Assembly: GCF_014203665.1 (NCBI RefSeq)
Contig: NZ_JACHJN010000002.1
Span: 824,713 to 888,712, forward strand
DNA length: 64,000 nucleotides
Direction: 5' to 3'
DNA from: Saccharothrix tamanrassetensis
GTDB lineage: Bacteria > Actinomycetota > Actinomycetes > Mycobacteriales > Pseudonocardiaceae
In this document: positions 15,654-24,691 of the stretch, in pieces
Numbering within the stretch: position 1 is the first letter of the stretch
Layout of the letters: each line of letters begins with the position of its first letter
Program-made: the position numbers and the translations under genes
Notes under the pieces: model-generated
What the model was told of the DNA's origin: nothing
The model's input: the letters and a program-made list of their open reading frames with translations, nothing else
Databases searched by the model: none

Positions 15654-17159
15654 ATGCAGCAACCCGTGCAGCTGGGTCCGGAACCCCTGACCCGCGAGGA
15701 CGTCCACGCCGTCGCCCGCGGCGACGCGCCGGTGGAGATCACGGAGGTGGCGCGGGAGGCCGTCGGTGCCGCCCGCGCGCACATCGAACGCCTGGCCACC
15801 GCCGAGCAGCCCACCTACGGCGTGTCGACGGGGTTCGGCGCGCTGGCGGTCCGGCACATCCCGCCGGACCGCCGGGCCGCCCTCCAGCAGTCCCTGGTCC
15901 GCTCGCACGCCGCCGGCGCGGGGCCCGAGGTCGAGCGGGAGGTCGTCCGCGCCCTCGTGCTGCTCCGGCTCAGGACGTTGACCAGTGGGCACACCGGGGT
16001 CCGGCTGGAGACGGCCGAGGCGATGGCCGCGATGCTCAACGCGGGCATCACGCCGGTGGTGCACGAGTTCGGCTCGCTGGGCTGCTCGGGCGACCTGGCG
16101 CCGCTGTCGGCCGCCGCGCTGGCGCTGACCGGCGAGGGTGAGGTCCGGGACGCCGACGGCAACCTGCTGCCCGCCGGGGAGGCGTTGGCGAAGGCGGGCA
16201 TCGAGCCCGTCCGGTTGGCCGAGAAGGAGGGCCTCGCGCTGATCAACGGCACCGACGGGATGCTCGGGATGCTGGTGCTCGCGGTGAAGGACCTGCACCA
16301 TCTACTGGACGTGGCCGACCTCACCGCCGCGATGAGCGTGGAGGCCCTGCTGGGCACCGACCGCGTCTTCGCCGCCGACCTGCACGCCCTGCGCCCGCAC
16401 CCGGGTCAGGGGCGCAGCGCCCGGCGGATGTCGGAGCTGCTGGCGGGCTCGGAGATCATGGCGAGCCACCGCGGCCCGGACTGCACCCGCGTGCAGGACG
16501 CGTACTCGCTGCGCTGCTCGCCGCAGGTGCACGGGGCGGCCCGGGACACCGTCGCGTACGCCGAGGTGGTCGCCGACCGCGAGCTGGCCGCCGCGATCGA
16601 CAACCCGGTGGTGCTGGCGGACGGCCGGGTCGAGTCGAACGGCAACTTCCACGGCGCGCCGATCGCGTACGTGCTGGACTTCCTGGCCATCCCGGTCGCG
16701 GACGTGGCGAGCATCGCCGAGCGCCGCACCGACCGGATGCTGGACGTGAGCCGCTCGCACGGCCTGCCGCCGTTCCTGGCCCACGACCCCGGCGTGGACT
16801 CCGGCCACATGATCGCCCAGTACACCCAGGCCGCCATCGTCAGCGAGCTCAAGCGGCTGGCGGTGCCCGCGTCGGTCGACTCGATCCCGAGCAGCGCGAT
16901 GCAGGAGGACCACGTCTCGATGGGCTGGTCCGCCGCGCGCAAGCTGCGCAAGGCGGTGGACGGCCTGCGCACCGTGCTGGCCGTCGAGTTCCTCACCGCC
17001 GCCCGCGCGCTGGACCTGCGCGCACCCCTGAAGCCGGCACCGGCGACCGCCGCGGCCGTGGCGAAGCTGCGCGAGACCGTCCAGGGCCCCGGCCCGGACC
17101 GCCACCTGGCCCCGGAGATCGCCGCCGCCGAAGACCTGATCCGAAGTGGAGCCCTGTGA
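15654..17159 (+). CDS. hutH: Histidine ammonia-lyase
   Basis: This enzyme deaminates L-histidine to trans-urocanate, the first step of histidine use. The MIO-forming triad lies in [13 protein letters not shown]: Cys-Ser-Gly, where many family members have Ala-Ser-Gly. I recall the Cys variant from Streptomyces HutH. Further signatures are [58 protein letters not shown] and the C-terminal [16 protein letters not shown] place the start at ATG 15654, which gives 501 aa; GTG 15621 is an in-frame alternative. It heads a five-gene operon. AGAC-G-GTCT at 15596-15604 is a small dyad that might be an operator. Confidence 0.96.
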   Translation: MQQPVQLGPEPLTREDVHAVARGDAPVEITEVAREAVGAARAHIERLATAEQPTYGVSTGFGALAVRHIPPDRRAALQQSLVRSHAAGAGPEVEREVVRALVLLRLRTLTSGHTGVRLETAEAMAAMLNAGITPVVHEFGSLGCSGDLAPLSAAALALTGEGEVRDADGNLLPAGEALAKAGIEPVRLAEKEGLALINGTDGMLGMLVLAVKDLHHLLDVADLTAAMSVEALLGTDRVFAADLHALRPHPGQGRSARRMSELLAGSEIMASHRGPDCTRVQDAYSLRCSPQVHGAARDTVAYAEVVADRELAAAIDNPVVLADGRVESNGNFHGAPIAYVLDFLAIPVADVASIAERRTDRMLDVSRSHGLPPFLAHDPGVDSGHMIAQYTQAAIVSELKRLAVPASVDSIPSSAMQEDHVSMGWSAARKLRKAVDGLRTVLAVEFLTAARALDLRAPLKPAPATAAAVAKLRETVQGPGPDRHLAPEIAAAEDLIRSGAL

Positions 17160-18802
17160 TGGTGCGAGCAGCCCGAGGCACCGACCTGACCGCCCGCAGC
17201 TGGCAGACCGAGGCCGCCCTGCGGATGTTCCACAACAACCTGGACCCCGACGTCGCCGAACGGCCCGAGGACCTGGTCGTCTACGGCGGCACCGGCAAGG
17301 CCGCGCGGGACTGGCCGAGCTTCCACGCCATCAGCCGCGAACTGGCGGAGCTGGCGGACGACGAGACCCTGCTCGTGCAGTCCGGCCGCCCGGTGGGCGT
17401 GATGCGGACGCACGAGTGGGCGCCGCGGGTGCTGATCGCGAACTCCAACCTGGTGCCGGACTGGGCGAACTGGCCCGAGTTCCGCCGGCTGGAGGCCGAG
17501 GGGCTGACCATGTACGGCCAGATGACGGCCGGCTCGTGGATCTACATCGGCACCCAGGGCATCCTCCAGGGCACGTTCGAGACGTTCGCGGCCGTGGCGA
17601 CCAAGCGGTTCGGCGGGACGCTGAAGGGCACGTTGACGGTGACCGCCGGGCTGGGCGGCATGGGCGGTGCGCAGCCGTTGGCCGTCACCATGAACGAGGG
17701 CGTCGCGCTCTGCGTCGAGGTCGACCCGGCCCGCGCCCGGCGCCGGGTGGAGACCCGCTACCTGGACGAGATCGCGGACGACCTCGACGACGCGATCTCC
17801 CGCGTGCTCAGGGCCAAGGAGGAGGGCCGCGCGCTGTCCGTGGGCCTGATCGGCAACGCCGCCGAGGTGCTGCCGGAACTGCTGCGCCGCGAGGTGCCGG
17901 TGGACATCGTCACCGACCAGACCTCGGCGCACGACCCGCTGGCGTACCTGCCCAAGGGCGTCGACCTGGACGACTGGCCGGACTACGCGGGCAAGAAGCC
18001 GGACGAGTTCACCGACCGCTCCCGCGAGTCGATGGCGGACCACGTGGAGGCGATGGTCGGCTTCCTGGACCGGGGCGCGGAGGTGTTCGACTACGGCAAC
18101 TCCATCCGCGGCGAGGCCAGGCTCGGCGGCTACGACCGGGCGTTCGACTTCCCCGGCTTCGTCCCCGCCTACATCCGCCCGCTGTTCTGCGAGGGCAAGG
18201 GCCCGTTCCGGTGGGCGGCGCTGTCCGGTGACCCGGCCGACATCGCCCGGACCGACCGGGCGATCCTGGAGCTGTTCCCGGAGAACGAGCAGCTCGCCCG
18301 GTGGATCAGGATGGCCGGCGAACGGGTCGAGTTCCAGGGGCTGCCGGCCCGGATCTGCTGGCTGGGCTACGGCGAGCGCCACCTGGCGGGCCTGCGGTTC
18401 AACGAGATGGTGGCCAGTGGCGAGCTGTCCGCGCCGATCGTGATCGGCCGGGACCACCTGGACTGCGGTTCGGTCGCCTCCCCGTACCGGGAAACCGAGG
18501 CCATGGCGGACGGTTCGGACGCGATCGCCGACTGGCCGCTGCTCAACGCGCTGGTGAACACGGCGTCCGGGGCGACCTGGGTGTCCATCCACCACGGCGG
18601 CGGGGTGGGCATCGGGCGTTCCATCCACGCCGGGCAGGTCACCGTCGCGGACGGCACCGAGCTGGCCGCGCGGAAGATCGAGCGGGTGCTGACCAACGAC
18701 CCCGGCATGGGCGTGATCCGGCACGTCGACGCCGGGTACCCGGAGGCACAGGCAGTGGCTTCGGACAAGGGCGTCCGCATCCCGATGGCGCACCATGACT
18801 GA
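17156..18802 (+). CDS. hutU: Urocanate hydratase
   Basis: The 548-residue enzyme converts urocanate to 4-imidazolone-5-propionate using tightly bound NAD+. Family signatures are present: [50 protein letters not shown] (NAD-binding glycine loop), [30 protein letters not shown], and the C-terminal [20 protein letters not shown] 17156 overlaps the hutH stop codon (GTGATGG), so the genes are translationally coupled. Length and motifs are as usual for the family. Confidence 0.97.
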   Translation: MMVRAARGTDLTARSWQTEAALRMFHNNLDPDVAERPEDLVVYGGTGKAARDWPSFHAISRELAELADDETLLVQSGRPVGVMRTHEWAPRVLIANSNLVPDWANWPEFRRLEAEGLTMYGQMTAGSWIYIGTQGILQGTFETFAAVATKRFGGTLKGTLTVTAGLGGMGGAQPLAVTMNEGVALCVEVDPARARRRVETRYLDEIADDLDDAISRVLRAKEEGRALSVGLIGNAAEVLPELLRREVPVDIVTDQTSAHDPLAYLPKGVDLDDWPDYAGKKPDEFTDRSRESMADHVEAMVGFLDRGAEVFDYGNSIRGEARLGGYDRAFDFPGFVPAYIRPLFCEGKGPFRWAALSGDPADIARTDRAILELFPENEQLARWIRMAGERVEFQGLPARICWLGYGERHLAGLRFNEMVASGELSAPIVIGRDHLDCGSVASPYRETEAMADGSDAIADWPLLNALVNTASGATWVSIHHGGGVGIGRSIHAGQVTVADGTELAARKIERVLTNDPGMGVIRHVDAGYPEAQAVASDKGVRIPMAHHD

Positions 18803-19970
18803 CCTCGCGGACATCGCCGACGTCGGGCGCGACGCCCGACGCGGCGGCTACTCGCGGCACGGGTTCGACCGGGTCGAGCTGGAGCTGCGCGCGTGGTTCG
18901 TGGAGGAGGCGACGCGGCGCGGGCTCGACGTGCGGCCGGACCGCAACGGCAACATCTGGGCGTGGTGGGGTGGGCCGGGGACGGACGCCGTGGTCACCGG
19001 CAGCCACCTGGACTCCGTGCCGGGCGGTGGCGCGTTCGACGGGCCGCTGGGCGTCGTGTCGGCGTTGCAGGCGGTCGACCTGTTGCGCGCCAAGGGTTTC
19101 CAGCCGTCCCGGCCGTTGGCGGTGGTGGTGTTCGTGGAGGAGGAGGGCGGGCGGTTCGGCGTGGCCTGCCTGGGCTCTCGGCTGATGACCGGTGCGATCT
19201 CGGCGGAGGCGGCGTGCGGGCTGACCGACCCGGACGGCGTCTCGTTCGGCGAGGCGGCGCACCGGGCGGGCTTCGACCCGCTGCGGATGGGCCGGGACGA
19301 CGTGGCGCTCGCGTCGATCGGCCGGTTCGTGGAACTCCACGTGGAGCAGGGCAGAGGGCTGACCGTCCCGGTCGGGTCGGCCAGTTCGATCCTGGCGCAC
19401 GGCCGGTGGCGGTTCACCTTCACCGGCGAGGGCAACCACGCCGGTGCGACGCTGATCGAGGACCGGCGCGACCCGATGCTGCCCGCGTCGCAACTGGTGC
19501 TGGCCGCTCGCCGGGCCGCTACCGGCGGGGCGCGGGCGACGGTGGGCCGGATCGTGCCGAACCCCGGCGGCACCAACGTGATCGCGTCTTCGGTGGACGT
19601 CTGGCTGGACGCGCGGGCGGACGACGACCGGCGCACCCGCGAGGTGGTCGCGGAGATCACCGAAGCGGCACGGGCGGCGGCCGTGGAGGAGGGCTGCGAG
19701 GTGCGCGTCACGGAGGAGTCGTACGGGGACACGGTGCACTTCGACCGCGGCCTGGCCGACGAGATCTCCGGCGCGCTCGGGAACGTCCCGTCCCTGCCGA
19801 CCGGTGCGGGGCACGACGCGGGCATCTTGGCGGCGCACGTCCCGACCGCGATGCTGTTCGTGCGCAACCCGACCGGGATCAGCCACGCCCCTGACGAGTT
19901 CGCCGAAGCCGACGACTGCGCGGCGGGTGTGGTGGCGCTCGCGACGACGTTGGAGCACTTGGCCCGATGA
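18795..19970 (+). CDS. M20 amidohydrolase, candidate N-formylglutamate deformylase of the hut pathway
   Basis: The 391-residue enzyme belongs to the allantoate amidohydrolase/N-carbamoyl-amino-acid hydrolase branch of M20 peptidases. Metal ligands are seen in [16 protein letters not shown] (His, Asp), VEEEGGRFG (Glu-Glu), FVELHVEQG (His) and the C-terminal [10 protein letters not shown] (His); EGNHAGAT belongs to the lid domain. Its start overlaps hutU and its end overlaps hutF. HutF yields N-formyl-L-glutamate, and no HutG-type deformylase is encoded in the operon. Hydrolysis of N-formylglutamate to glutamate is the reaction that would complete the pathway. This is inference from context; automatic annotation would call it allantoate amidohydrolase. 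Confidence 0.8.
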   Translation: MTDLADIADVGRDARRGGYSRHGFDRVELELRAWFVEEATRRGLDVRPDRNGNIWAWWGGPGTDAVVTGSHLDSVPGGGAFDGPLGVVSALQAVDLLRAKGFQPSRPLAVVVFVEEEGGRFGVACLGSRLMTGAISAEAACGLTDPDGVSFGEAAHRAGFDPLRMGRDDVALASIGRFVELHVEQGRGLTVPVGSASSILAHGRWRFTFTGEGNHAGATLIEDRRDPMLPASQLVLAARRAATGGARATVGRIVPNPGGTNVIASSVDVWLDARADDDRRTREVVAEITEAARAAAVEEGCEVRVTEESYGDTVHFDRGLADEISGALGNVPSLPTGAGHDAGILAAHVPTAMLFVRNPTGISHAPDEFAEADDCAAGVVALATTLEHLAR

Positions 19971-21235
19971 GGAACTTCTGGTGTGAACAGGCTTGGCTGC
20001 CGGACGGCATCGCGCCCCGCGTCCTGGTGCGGGTGGATCGCGGGGCCATCGTCCACGTGTCCACTGTGGACACCATTCCGCTGGGGTGCGAGCGCCTGTA
20101 CGGGATCGTGCTCCCGGGGTTCGCGAACGCCCACTCCCACGCGTTCCACCGGGCTCTGCGCGGCCGGACGCACTCCGACGGCGGCACGTTCTGGACGTGG
20201 CGGGAACGGATGTATGCGCTGGCGGGGAGCCTGACACCGGACAGCTACCTGCGACTGGCCAGGGCCGTGTACGCGGAGATGGCGGTGGCCGGCGTGACCG
20301 CCGTGGGGGAGTTCCACTACCTCCACGACGGCGGCAACGAGATGGGCGAGGCGCTGCGCCGGGCCGCGGCCGACGCCGGTATCCGGATCACCCTCTTGGA
20401 CGCTTGCTACCTGGCCGGTGGCATCGGCCGACCCGTGACCGGGGTGCAGGAGCGGTTCTCCGACGGCACCGCCGAGCGGTGGGCCGCCAGGGTCGCCGAG
20501 CTGCCCGAAGACGCCAATTCGAGGGTCGGCGCGGCGATCCACTCCGTGCGCGCTGTGCCACGTGAAACGTTGTCGCTGGTAGCGGGCGCGTTCCCCGATC
20601 GGCCGCTGCACGTCCACCTGTCGGAGCAACCGGCCGAGAACGAGGCCTGCCTGGAGGCGTACGGCCTCACCCCGACCGGCCTCCTGCACGAGGCGGGCGC
20701 CCTGACGCCCCGGACCACGGCCGTGCACGCCACCCATCTGTCCACAAAGGACGTCACGATGCTGGGTGGCGCGTCCGTTGGAGCGTGCTTCTGCCCCACC
20801 ACGGAGGCGGACTTGGCGGACGGGATCGGCCCGGCACGGGAGCTGAAGGACGCCGGCAGCCCGTTGTCGCTCGGCAGCGACCAGCACGCCGTGATCGACC
20901 CGCTGCTGGAGGCACGCGGCCTGGAACACGGCGAACGCCTGCGCACCGGCCAACGCGGCCGGTTCACCCCGGCCGAACTGGTGGACGCGTTGACCAACCA
21001 CGCCGCCATCGGCTGGCCGGAGGCGGGGCGGATCGAGGTCGGCGCACCGGCCGACCTCGTCGCCATCGGCATGGACTCGGTCCGCACCACCGGTTCGGGC
21101 GTCGAGCAGGTGGTGCTGACCGCGACCGCCTCGGACGTGGTCGCGGTCGTGTCCGGCGGCAGAGTGGTGGCCCGCAACGGGGTCCACGAGACCCTGGGCG
21201 ACGTCGGCGAGCTCCTGAAGGCGGCGATGGCATGA
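19967..21235 (+). CDS. hutF: Formimidoylglutamate deiminase
   Basis: The 422-residue amidohydrolase-superfamily enzyme converts N-formimino-L-glutamate to N-formyl-L-glutamate and ammonia. Metal-site elements are visible: [19 protein letters not shown] (HxH strand), [15 protein letters not shown] (His), TAVHATHL (His) and [12 protein letters not shown] (Asp). [19 protein letters not shown] is characteristic of HutF. ATG 19967 overlaps the M20 gene stop, and the TGA overlaps the hutI ATG. With this enzyme the pathway goes by the five-step route, in which N-formylglutamate must be deformylated. Confidence 0.93.
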   Translation: MRNFWCEQAWLPDGIAPRVLVRVDRGAIVHVSTVDTIPLGCERLYGIVLPGFANAHSHAFHRALRGRTHSDGGTFWTWRERMYALAGSLTPDSYLRLARAVYAEMAVAGVTAVGEFHYLHDGGNEMGEALRRAAADAGIRITLLDACYLAGGIGRPVTGVQERFSDGTAERWAARVAELPEDANSRVGAAIHSVRAVPRETLSLVAGAFPDRPLHVHLSEQPAENEACLEAYGLTPTGLLHEAGALTPRTTAVHATHLSTKDVTMLGGASVGACFCPTTEADLADGIGPARELKDAGSPLSLGSDQHAVIDPLLEARGLEHGERLRTGQRGRFTPAELVDALTNHAAIGWPEAGRIEVGAPADLVAIGMDSVRTTGSGVEQVVLTATASDVVAVVSGGRVVARNGVHETLGDVGELLKAAMA

Positions 21236-22377
21236 GCACCCTGATCACCGACATCGGCGAACTGACCACCAACGACCCCGAACTGGGCCGCCTCACCGAC
21301 GCCGCCCTGGTCGTGGACGACGGCCGCGTCGCCTGGGTGGGTGCCGCTCCCGACGCGCCGGCCGCCGACGAGCGCTTCGACGCGGCGGGCCGGGCCGTCC
21401 TGCCGGGCTGGGTCGACAGCCACACCCACCTGGTCTTCGCCGGCGACCGGACCGCCGAGTTCGAAGCCCGCATGTCCGGGAAGCCCTACACCGCGGGCGG
21501 GATCGCCACCACCGTCGACGCCACCCGTGCCGCCTCCGACGCCGAACTGGCGGCGACCGTCCGGCGTCACATCGCCGAGGCCGTCTCCCAGGGCACCACG
21601 TGCATCGAGACGAAGACCGGCTACGGCCTGACGACGGCGGACGAGCTGCGTTCCGCCCGGATCGCGGCCCGGCACGCCGACGAGACCACGTTCCTCGGTG
21701 CCCACCTCGTCCCGCCCGGCGCTGACGCGGACGCCTACGTCGCCCTGGTGTGCGGGGAGATGCTCGACGCCGTAGCGCCGCACGTCCGCTGGGCCGACGT
21801 GTTCTGCGAACAGGGCGCGTTCGACGCCGACCAGTCTCGGGCCGTGCTGGAAGCCGCCGCCGCCAGGGGGCTGGGCCTCCGCGTCCACGGCAACCAGCTC
21901 GGCGAAGGACCCGGCGTCCGACTGGCGGTGGAACTCGGAGCGGCCAGCGTCGACCACTGCACCTACCTGTCGGCGGCGGACGTCGACGCCCTCGCGAACT
22001 CCGGCACCGTCGCCACCCTGCTGCCGGCCTGCGACCTCTCGACCCGCCAGTCCCTGCCGCCCGCGCGGGCGCTGCTGGACGCCGGCGCGACCGTCGCACT
22101 GGCCAGCAACTGCAACCCGGGCAGCTCGTACACGACGTCCATGGCCTACTGCGTCACCACCGCCGTGCTCCAGATGCGCATGACGATCGAGGAAGCCGTC
22201 CACGCGGCCACCAAGGCAGGCGCGATCGCGTTGAACCGCAACGACATCGGCCACCTGGCGGTCGGTGCACGGGCTGATCTCCACGTGCTCGACGCGCCCA
22301 GCACGACGCACCTCGCGTACCGACCGGGCGTGCCGTTGACGCACGCCGTCTGGCGCAAGGGGGAGCGCGTCCGCTAG
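21232..22377 (+). CDS. hutI: Imidazolonepropionase
   Basis: The 381-residue enzyme opens the ring of 4-imidazolone-5-propionate to give N-formimino-L-glutamate. Signatures are [37 protein letters not shown], the zinc His in [26 protein letters not shown] and [19 protein letters not shown] 21232 overlaps the hutF stop codon in an ATGA, so the whole hut set is one coupled operon. The end (TAG 22377) is followed by only about 85 bases before the next gene; no clear terminator is visible. Confidence 0.95.
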   Translation: MSTLITDIGELTTNDPELGRLTDAALVVDDGRVAWVGAAPDAPAADERFDAAGRAVLPGWVDSHTHLVFAGDRTAEFEARMSGKPYTAGGIATTVDATRAASDAELAATVRRHIAEAVSQGTTCIETKTGYGLTTADELRSARIAARHADETTFLGAHLVPPGADADAYVALVCGEMLDAVAPHVRWADVFCEQGAFDADQSRAVLEAAAARGLGLRVHGNQLGEGPGVRLAVELGAASVDHCTYLSAADVDALANSGTVATLLPACDLSTRQSLPPARALLDAGATVALASNCNPGSSYTTSMAYCVTTAVLQMRMTIEEAVHAATKAGAIALNRNDIGHLAVGARADLHVLDAPSTTHLAYRPGVPLTHAVWRKGERVR

Positions 22378-22463
22378 CCGCTCACCCCGGCCGACGGTCC
22401 TAGTACGCGAATCGCCCCGCCCGAATACGGTTGTCCGCCTTTCCGGCACCGCACTACCGTGCC

Positions 22464-23123
22464 GTGGTGGATCTCTTCTCGCGCTCATGGACGGCGTTGC
22501 GCACGGCGGTCGCCGACCTCACGGACGAGGACTTCACCCGCCCGTCCGGCTGCACCGGCTGGCTCGTGCGGGACCTGGTGTGCCACCTGGTCATCGACGC
22601 CCAGGACGTCCTGATCACCCTGGTGACCCCCGCCGGGACCGAACCGACCCGGGACGCCGTCACCTACTGGGAAGTCGCCGGAACGCCGCCGACCGGCGAC
22701 GACCCGCTCGACGCGCTGATCGTCCGGCTGGCCGCCGCGTACCAGGAGCCGTGGCTGCTCAAGTTCCACCTCGACGACGTCGGCTCGGCAGCCGGTCGCG
22801 CCGCCGAACTCGCCGACCCCGCGGTCCGCGTCGGCACCCGCGGCGAGGTCCTCACCGCGGGCGACTACCTCTCCGCGTACGTCCTGGAGTGGACCTTGCA
22901 CCACCTCGACCTGATCGCGCACCTGCCCGGCGCGGCGGAACCGCCCGCCGATGGCCTGGCCCGGACGCGCTGGATGGTGGAGCAGATCGCCGGGGCGGCG
23001 TTCCCGGAGTCGTTCTCCGACAGGGACGCCCTGCTGGTCGGCACCGGCCGGCGTGCCCCGACCGACGCGGAGAAGGCCGAACTGGGCGACCTGGCCGGGA
23101 AGCTGCCGCTCGTCCTCGGGTGA
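22464..23123 (+). CDS. Mycothiol-dependent maleylpyruvate isomerase-like (DinB fold) protein
   Basis: The ~219-residue protein has the N-terminal MDMPI/DinB four-helix pattern: SRSWTALRTAVADLTDEDFTRPSGCTGWLVRDLVCHLVIDAQDVL, with the metal-ligand His in CHLVIDAQD and further His in VLEWTLHHLDLIAHL. Members act on mycothiol conjugates or are uncharacterised thiol-dependent transferases of actinobacteria. The start is uncertain: TTG 22431, GTG 22464 and GTG 22467 share the frame and none has a good ribosome site. I use GTG 22464, which begins just before the conserved first helix. It follows hutI on the same strand but has no known link to histidine use. Confidence 0.75.
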   Translation: MVDLFSRSWTALRTAVADLTDEDFTRPSGCTGWLVRDLVCHLVIDAQDVLITLVTPAGTEPTRDAVTYWEVAGTPPTGDDPLDALIVRLAAAYQEPWLLKFHLDDVGSAAGRAAELADPAVRVGTRGEVLTAGDYLSAYVLEWTLHHLDLIAHLPGAAEPPADGLARTRWMVEQIAGAAFPESFSDRDALLVGTGRRAPTDAEKAELGDLAGKLPLVLG

Positions 23124-23241
23124 TCGTCCGACTGCGAACGACCTCCGGCGCCGGCGCGTTCCCGCACGGTTCGGTTCAGCGGCGTGTATCAGCGGCGCGT
23201 CGACCGACATCAAGTCGGAACCCAACCGAAGGGGGAGAGCG

Positions 23242-23763
23242 ATGCGCTACGCAAGGCGTCTCGTCGCGATGGTCGTCGGTTTGTTCGCTGTCGGCGTGCT
23301 GTCCGCGGTGCCGGCCGGCGCGGCGGCGGACAACCTGTACGTGGTCGTGAACGAGCACAGCAAGATGTGCATGGATGTGGCCTACGGGAGTGTGGCCAAC
23401 GGGGGCAGGATCCAGCAGTACTACTGCTACGGCGGTGCTCCGACGAAGTGGCGGTACGTGCCGCTGGGCAACAACGTGTTCCACATCGTCAACGAGAACA
23501 GCAAGAAGTGCCTGGACCTGCCGGGCGGCAGCCCGAGCACGCCGCGTGGCGTCGCGCTCCAGCAGTGGGACTGCTGGGACGGGCCGATGCAGCGTTGGGT
23601 GATCCGGCAGATGGGCGGTGACGTCCAGCAGATCGCGTCCTACGTGAACCCCAACCTCTGCCTGGACGTCAAGGACTGGAGCACCACTCCCGGCGCCACG
23701 ATCCAGGCCTGGGACTGCTGGAACGGCAACGTGCAGCGGTGGAGGCACTTCCACACGGCCTGA
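23242..23763 (+). CDS. Secreted ricin B-type lectin (single beta-trefoil)
   Basis: The 173-residue protein has a clean signal peptide (RRLVAMVVGLFAVGVLSAVPAGAAA, cut near residue 28). The rest is one ricin-type beta-trefoil: three repeats each with a Cys-(M/L)-D-(V/L) segment (KMCMDVAYG, KKCLDLPGG, NLCLDVKDW) and a Q-x-W or related motif (IQQYYC, LQQWDC, IQAWDC; MQRW and VQRW). Such modules bind galactosides or xylan outside the cell. No catalytic domain is attached, which is unusual, as the module normally decorates glycosidases. GGGGGAGAG precedes ATG 23242. Confidence 0.88.
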   Translation: MRYARRLVAMVVGLFAVGVLSAVPAGAAADNLYVVVNEHSKMCMDVAYGSVANGGRIQQYYCYGGAPTKWRYVPLGNNVFHIVNENSKKCLDLPGGSPSTPRGVALQQWDCWDGPMQRWVIRQMGGDVQQIASYVNPNLCLDVKDWSTTPGATIQAWDCWNGNVQRWRHFHTA

Positions 23764-23848
23764 CCTGACACTGGACGCGCCGGGCAGCGGGCGGGATGCC
23801 GCTGCCCGGTTCGCGCCGACCGGCCCGAGGGCCGACGCGGCGTCTTCC

Positions 23849-23854
23849 TATGAT
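23849..23854 (+). promoter_or_regulatory. -10 element of a leaderless kinase message
   Basis: TATGAT lies 8 bases before GTG 23863. Transcription would begin at or very near the codon, as in many actinobacterial leaderless genes. This is the reason for preferring GTG 23863 over GTG 23857. Confidence 0.5.
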
Positions 23855-23862
23855 GGGTGTCC

Positions 23863-24402
23863 GTGGATCCAGGCAAGGTCGTCGTGCTCAGCGGACCGCC
23901 CGGCGCGGGCAAGAGCACCGTGTCCCGACTGCTCGCCGACGTGCTGTCACCGAGCGTGCACCTGCACTCGGACGACTTCTGGCGGTACATCCGACAGGGC
24001 TGGCTCGCGCCCTACCGGCCGGAGGCGCACCGCCAGAACGAGGTCGTCGTGGACGTCGTCGTCCAGGCCGCGTTCGGCTACGCGTCCGGGGGCTACCAGG
24101 TCGTCTGTGACGGCGTGATCGGGCCGTGGTTCCTCGACCCGTTCCGCGCCGCCGCCGCCCGCACCGGCCTCGAACTGCACTACGTCGTGCTGCGGCCGGA
24201 CGAGTCCACCACCGTGGCACGGGCGACAGCGCGCAGCGCCGAAGCGCTCACCGCGCCGGAACCGGTCCTCGCGCTGCACCGCCAGTTCGCCGACCTCGGT
24301 CCGCTGGAGCACCACGCGCTGGACTCCGGCGGGCAGGAACCCGCCGAGACGGTCTCCGCCGTGCGGCACGCCGTCGAACAGGGCACCTGCCGGCTGGCCT
24401 GA
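23863..24402 (+). CDS. P-loop small-molecule kinase (AAA_33/chloramphenicol phosphotransferase-like)
   Basis: The ~179-residue protein begins almost directly with a P-loop, VVVLSGPPGAGKSTVSRLLADVL. It continues with HLHSDDFWRYI, which supplies the Asp pair typical of zeta-toxin/CPT-like and gluconate-kinase-like enzymes, and a late VVLRPDESTTVARATARS lid region. The fold phosphorylates small molecules with ATP; the substrate is not evident. No antitoxin-like partner is present. A bidirectional hairpin terminator follows its stop codon. Confidence 0.78.
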   Translation: MDPGKVVVLSGPPGAGKSTVSRLLADVLSPSVHLHSDDFWRYIRQGWLAPYRPEAHRQNEVVVDVVVQAAFGYASGGYQVVCDGVIGPWFLDPFRAAAARTGLELHYVVLRPDESTTVARATARSAEALTAPEPVLALHRQFADLGPLEHHALDSGGQEPAETVSAVRHAVEQGTCRLA

Positions 24403-24459
24403 GACCCGCGTGCGGACCGGGGCGTGCGGGAAGCGTGGCACAGGCGTGGAAACGGCCGC

Positions 24460-24496
24460 ACGGGAAAGGGGCGCCCGTGAGCGCCCCTTTACCCGT
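24460..24496. terminator. Bidirectional terminator
   Basis: AAAGGGGCGC (24465-24474) pairs perfectly with GCGCCCCTTT (24481-24490). The stem is extended by ACGGG/CCCGT past one bulged A. It sits between the convergent kinase gene and the gene at 24506. Confidence 0.8.
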
Positions 24497-24505
24497 GCTG
24501 TGCGG

Positions 24506-24688
24506 TCAGTCCTCGGGGTCGTCCTCGTCGTCCCGCGCCAGGTACGTGGCCAGGCGCTCGACGGCCGTCTCGAACTCCGGGTTCGCGTCCACGAACGACC
24601 GGAGCTTGTCGGCCAGCCAGGCGAGGCTCACTTCCTCCTCGCCCCGGCGGGCCTCCAGTTCCTCGATGCCGCGGTCGGTGAAGTACAT
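24506..24688 (-). CDS. Small conserved actinobacterial protein (DUF6104-like), 60 aa
   Basis: The 60-residue protein starts MYFTDRGIEELEARRGEEEVSL and ends in an acidic tail (ARDDEDDPED). This is the pattern of the short DUF6104 proteins found beside the 2-oxoglutarate decarboxylase gene in Streptomyces and relatives. It is helical and acidic with no membrane segment. ATG 24688 is 3 bases past the kgd stop codon, so it is probably coupled to kgd. Function is unknown. Confidence 0.75.
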   Translation of the reverse strand: MYFTDRGIEELEARRGEEEVSLAWLADKLRSFVDANPEFETAVERLATYLARDDEDDPED

Positions 24689-24691
24689 CGG

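Noticed and set aside
17281..18780. Long antisense frames over hutU and the neighbouring genes
   Set aside because: Shadows of strongly conserved genes with standard third-position GC bias.
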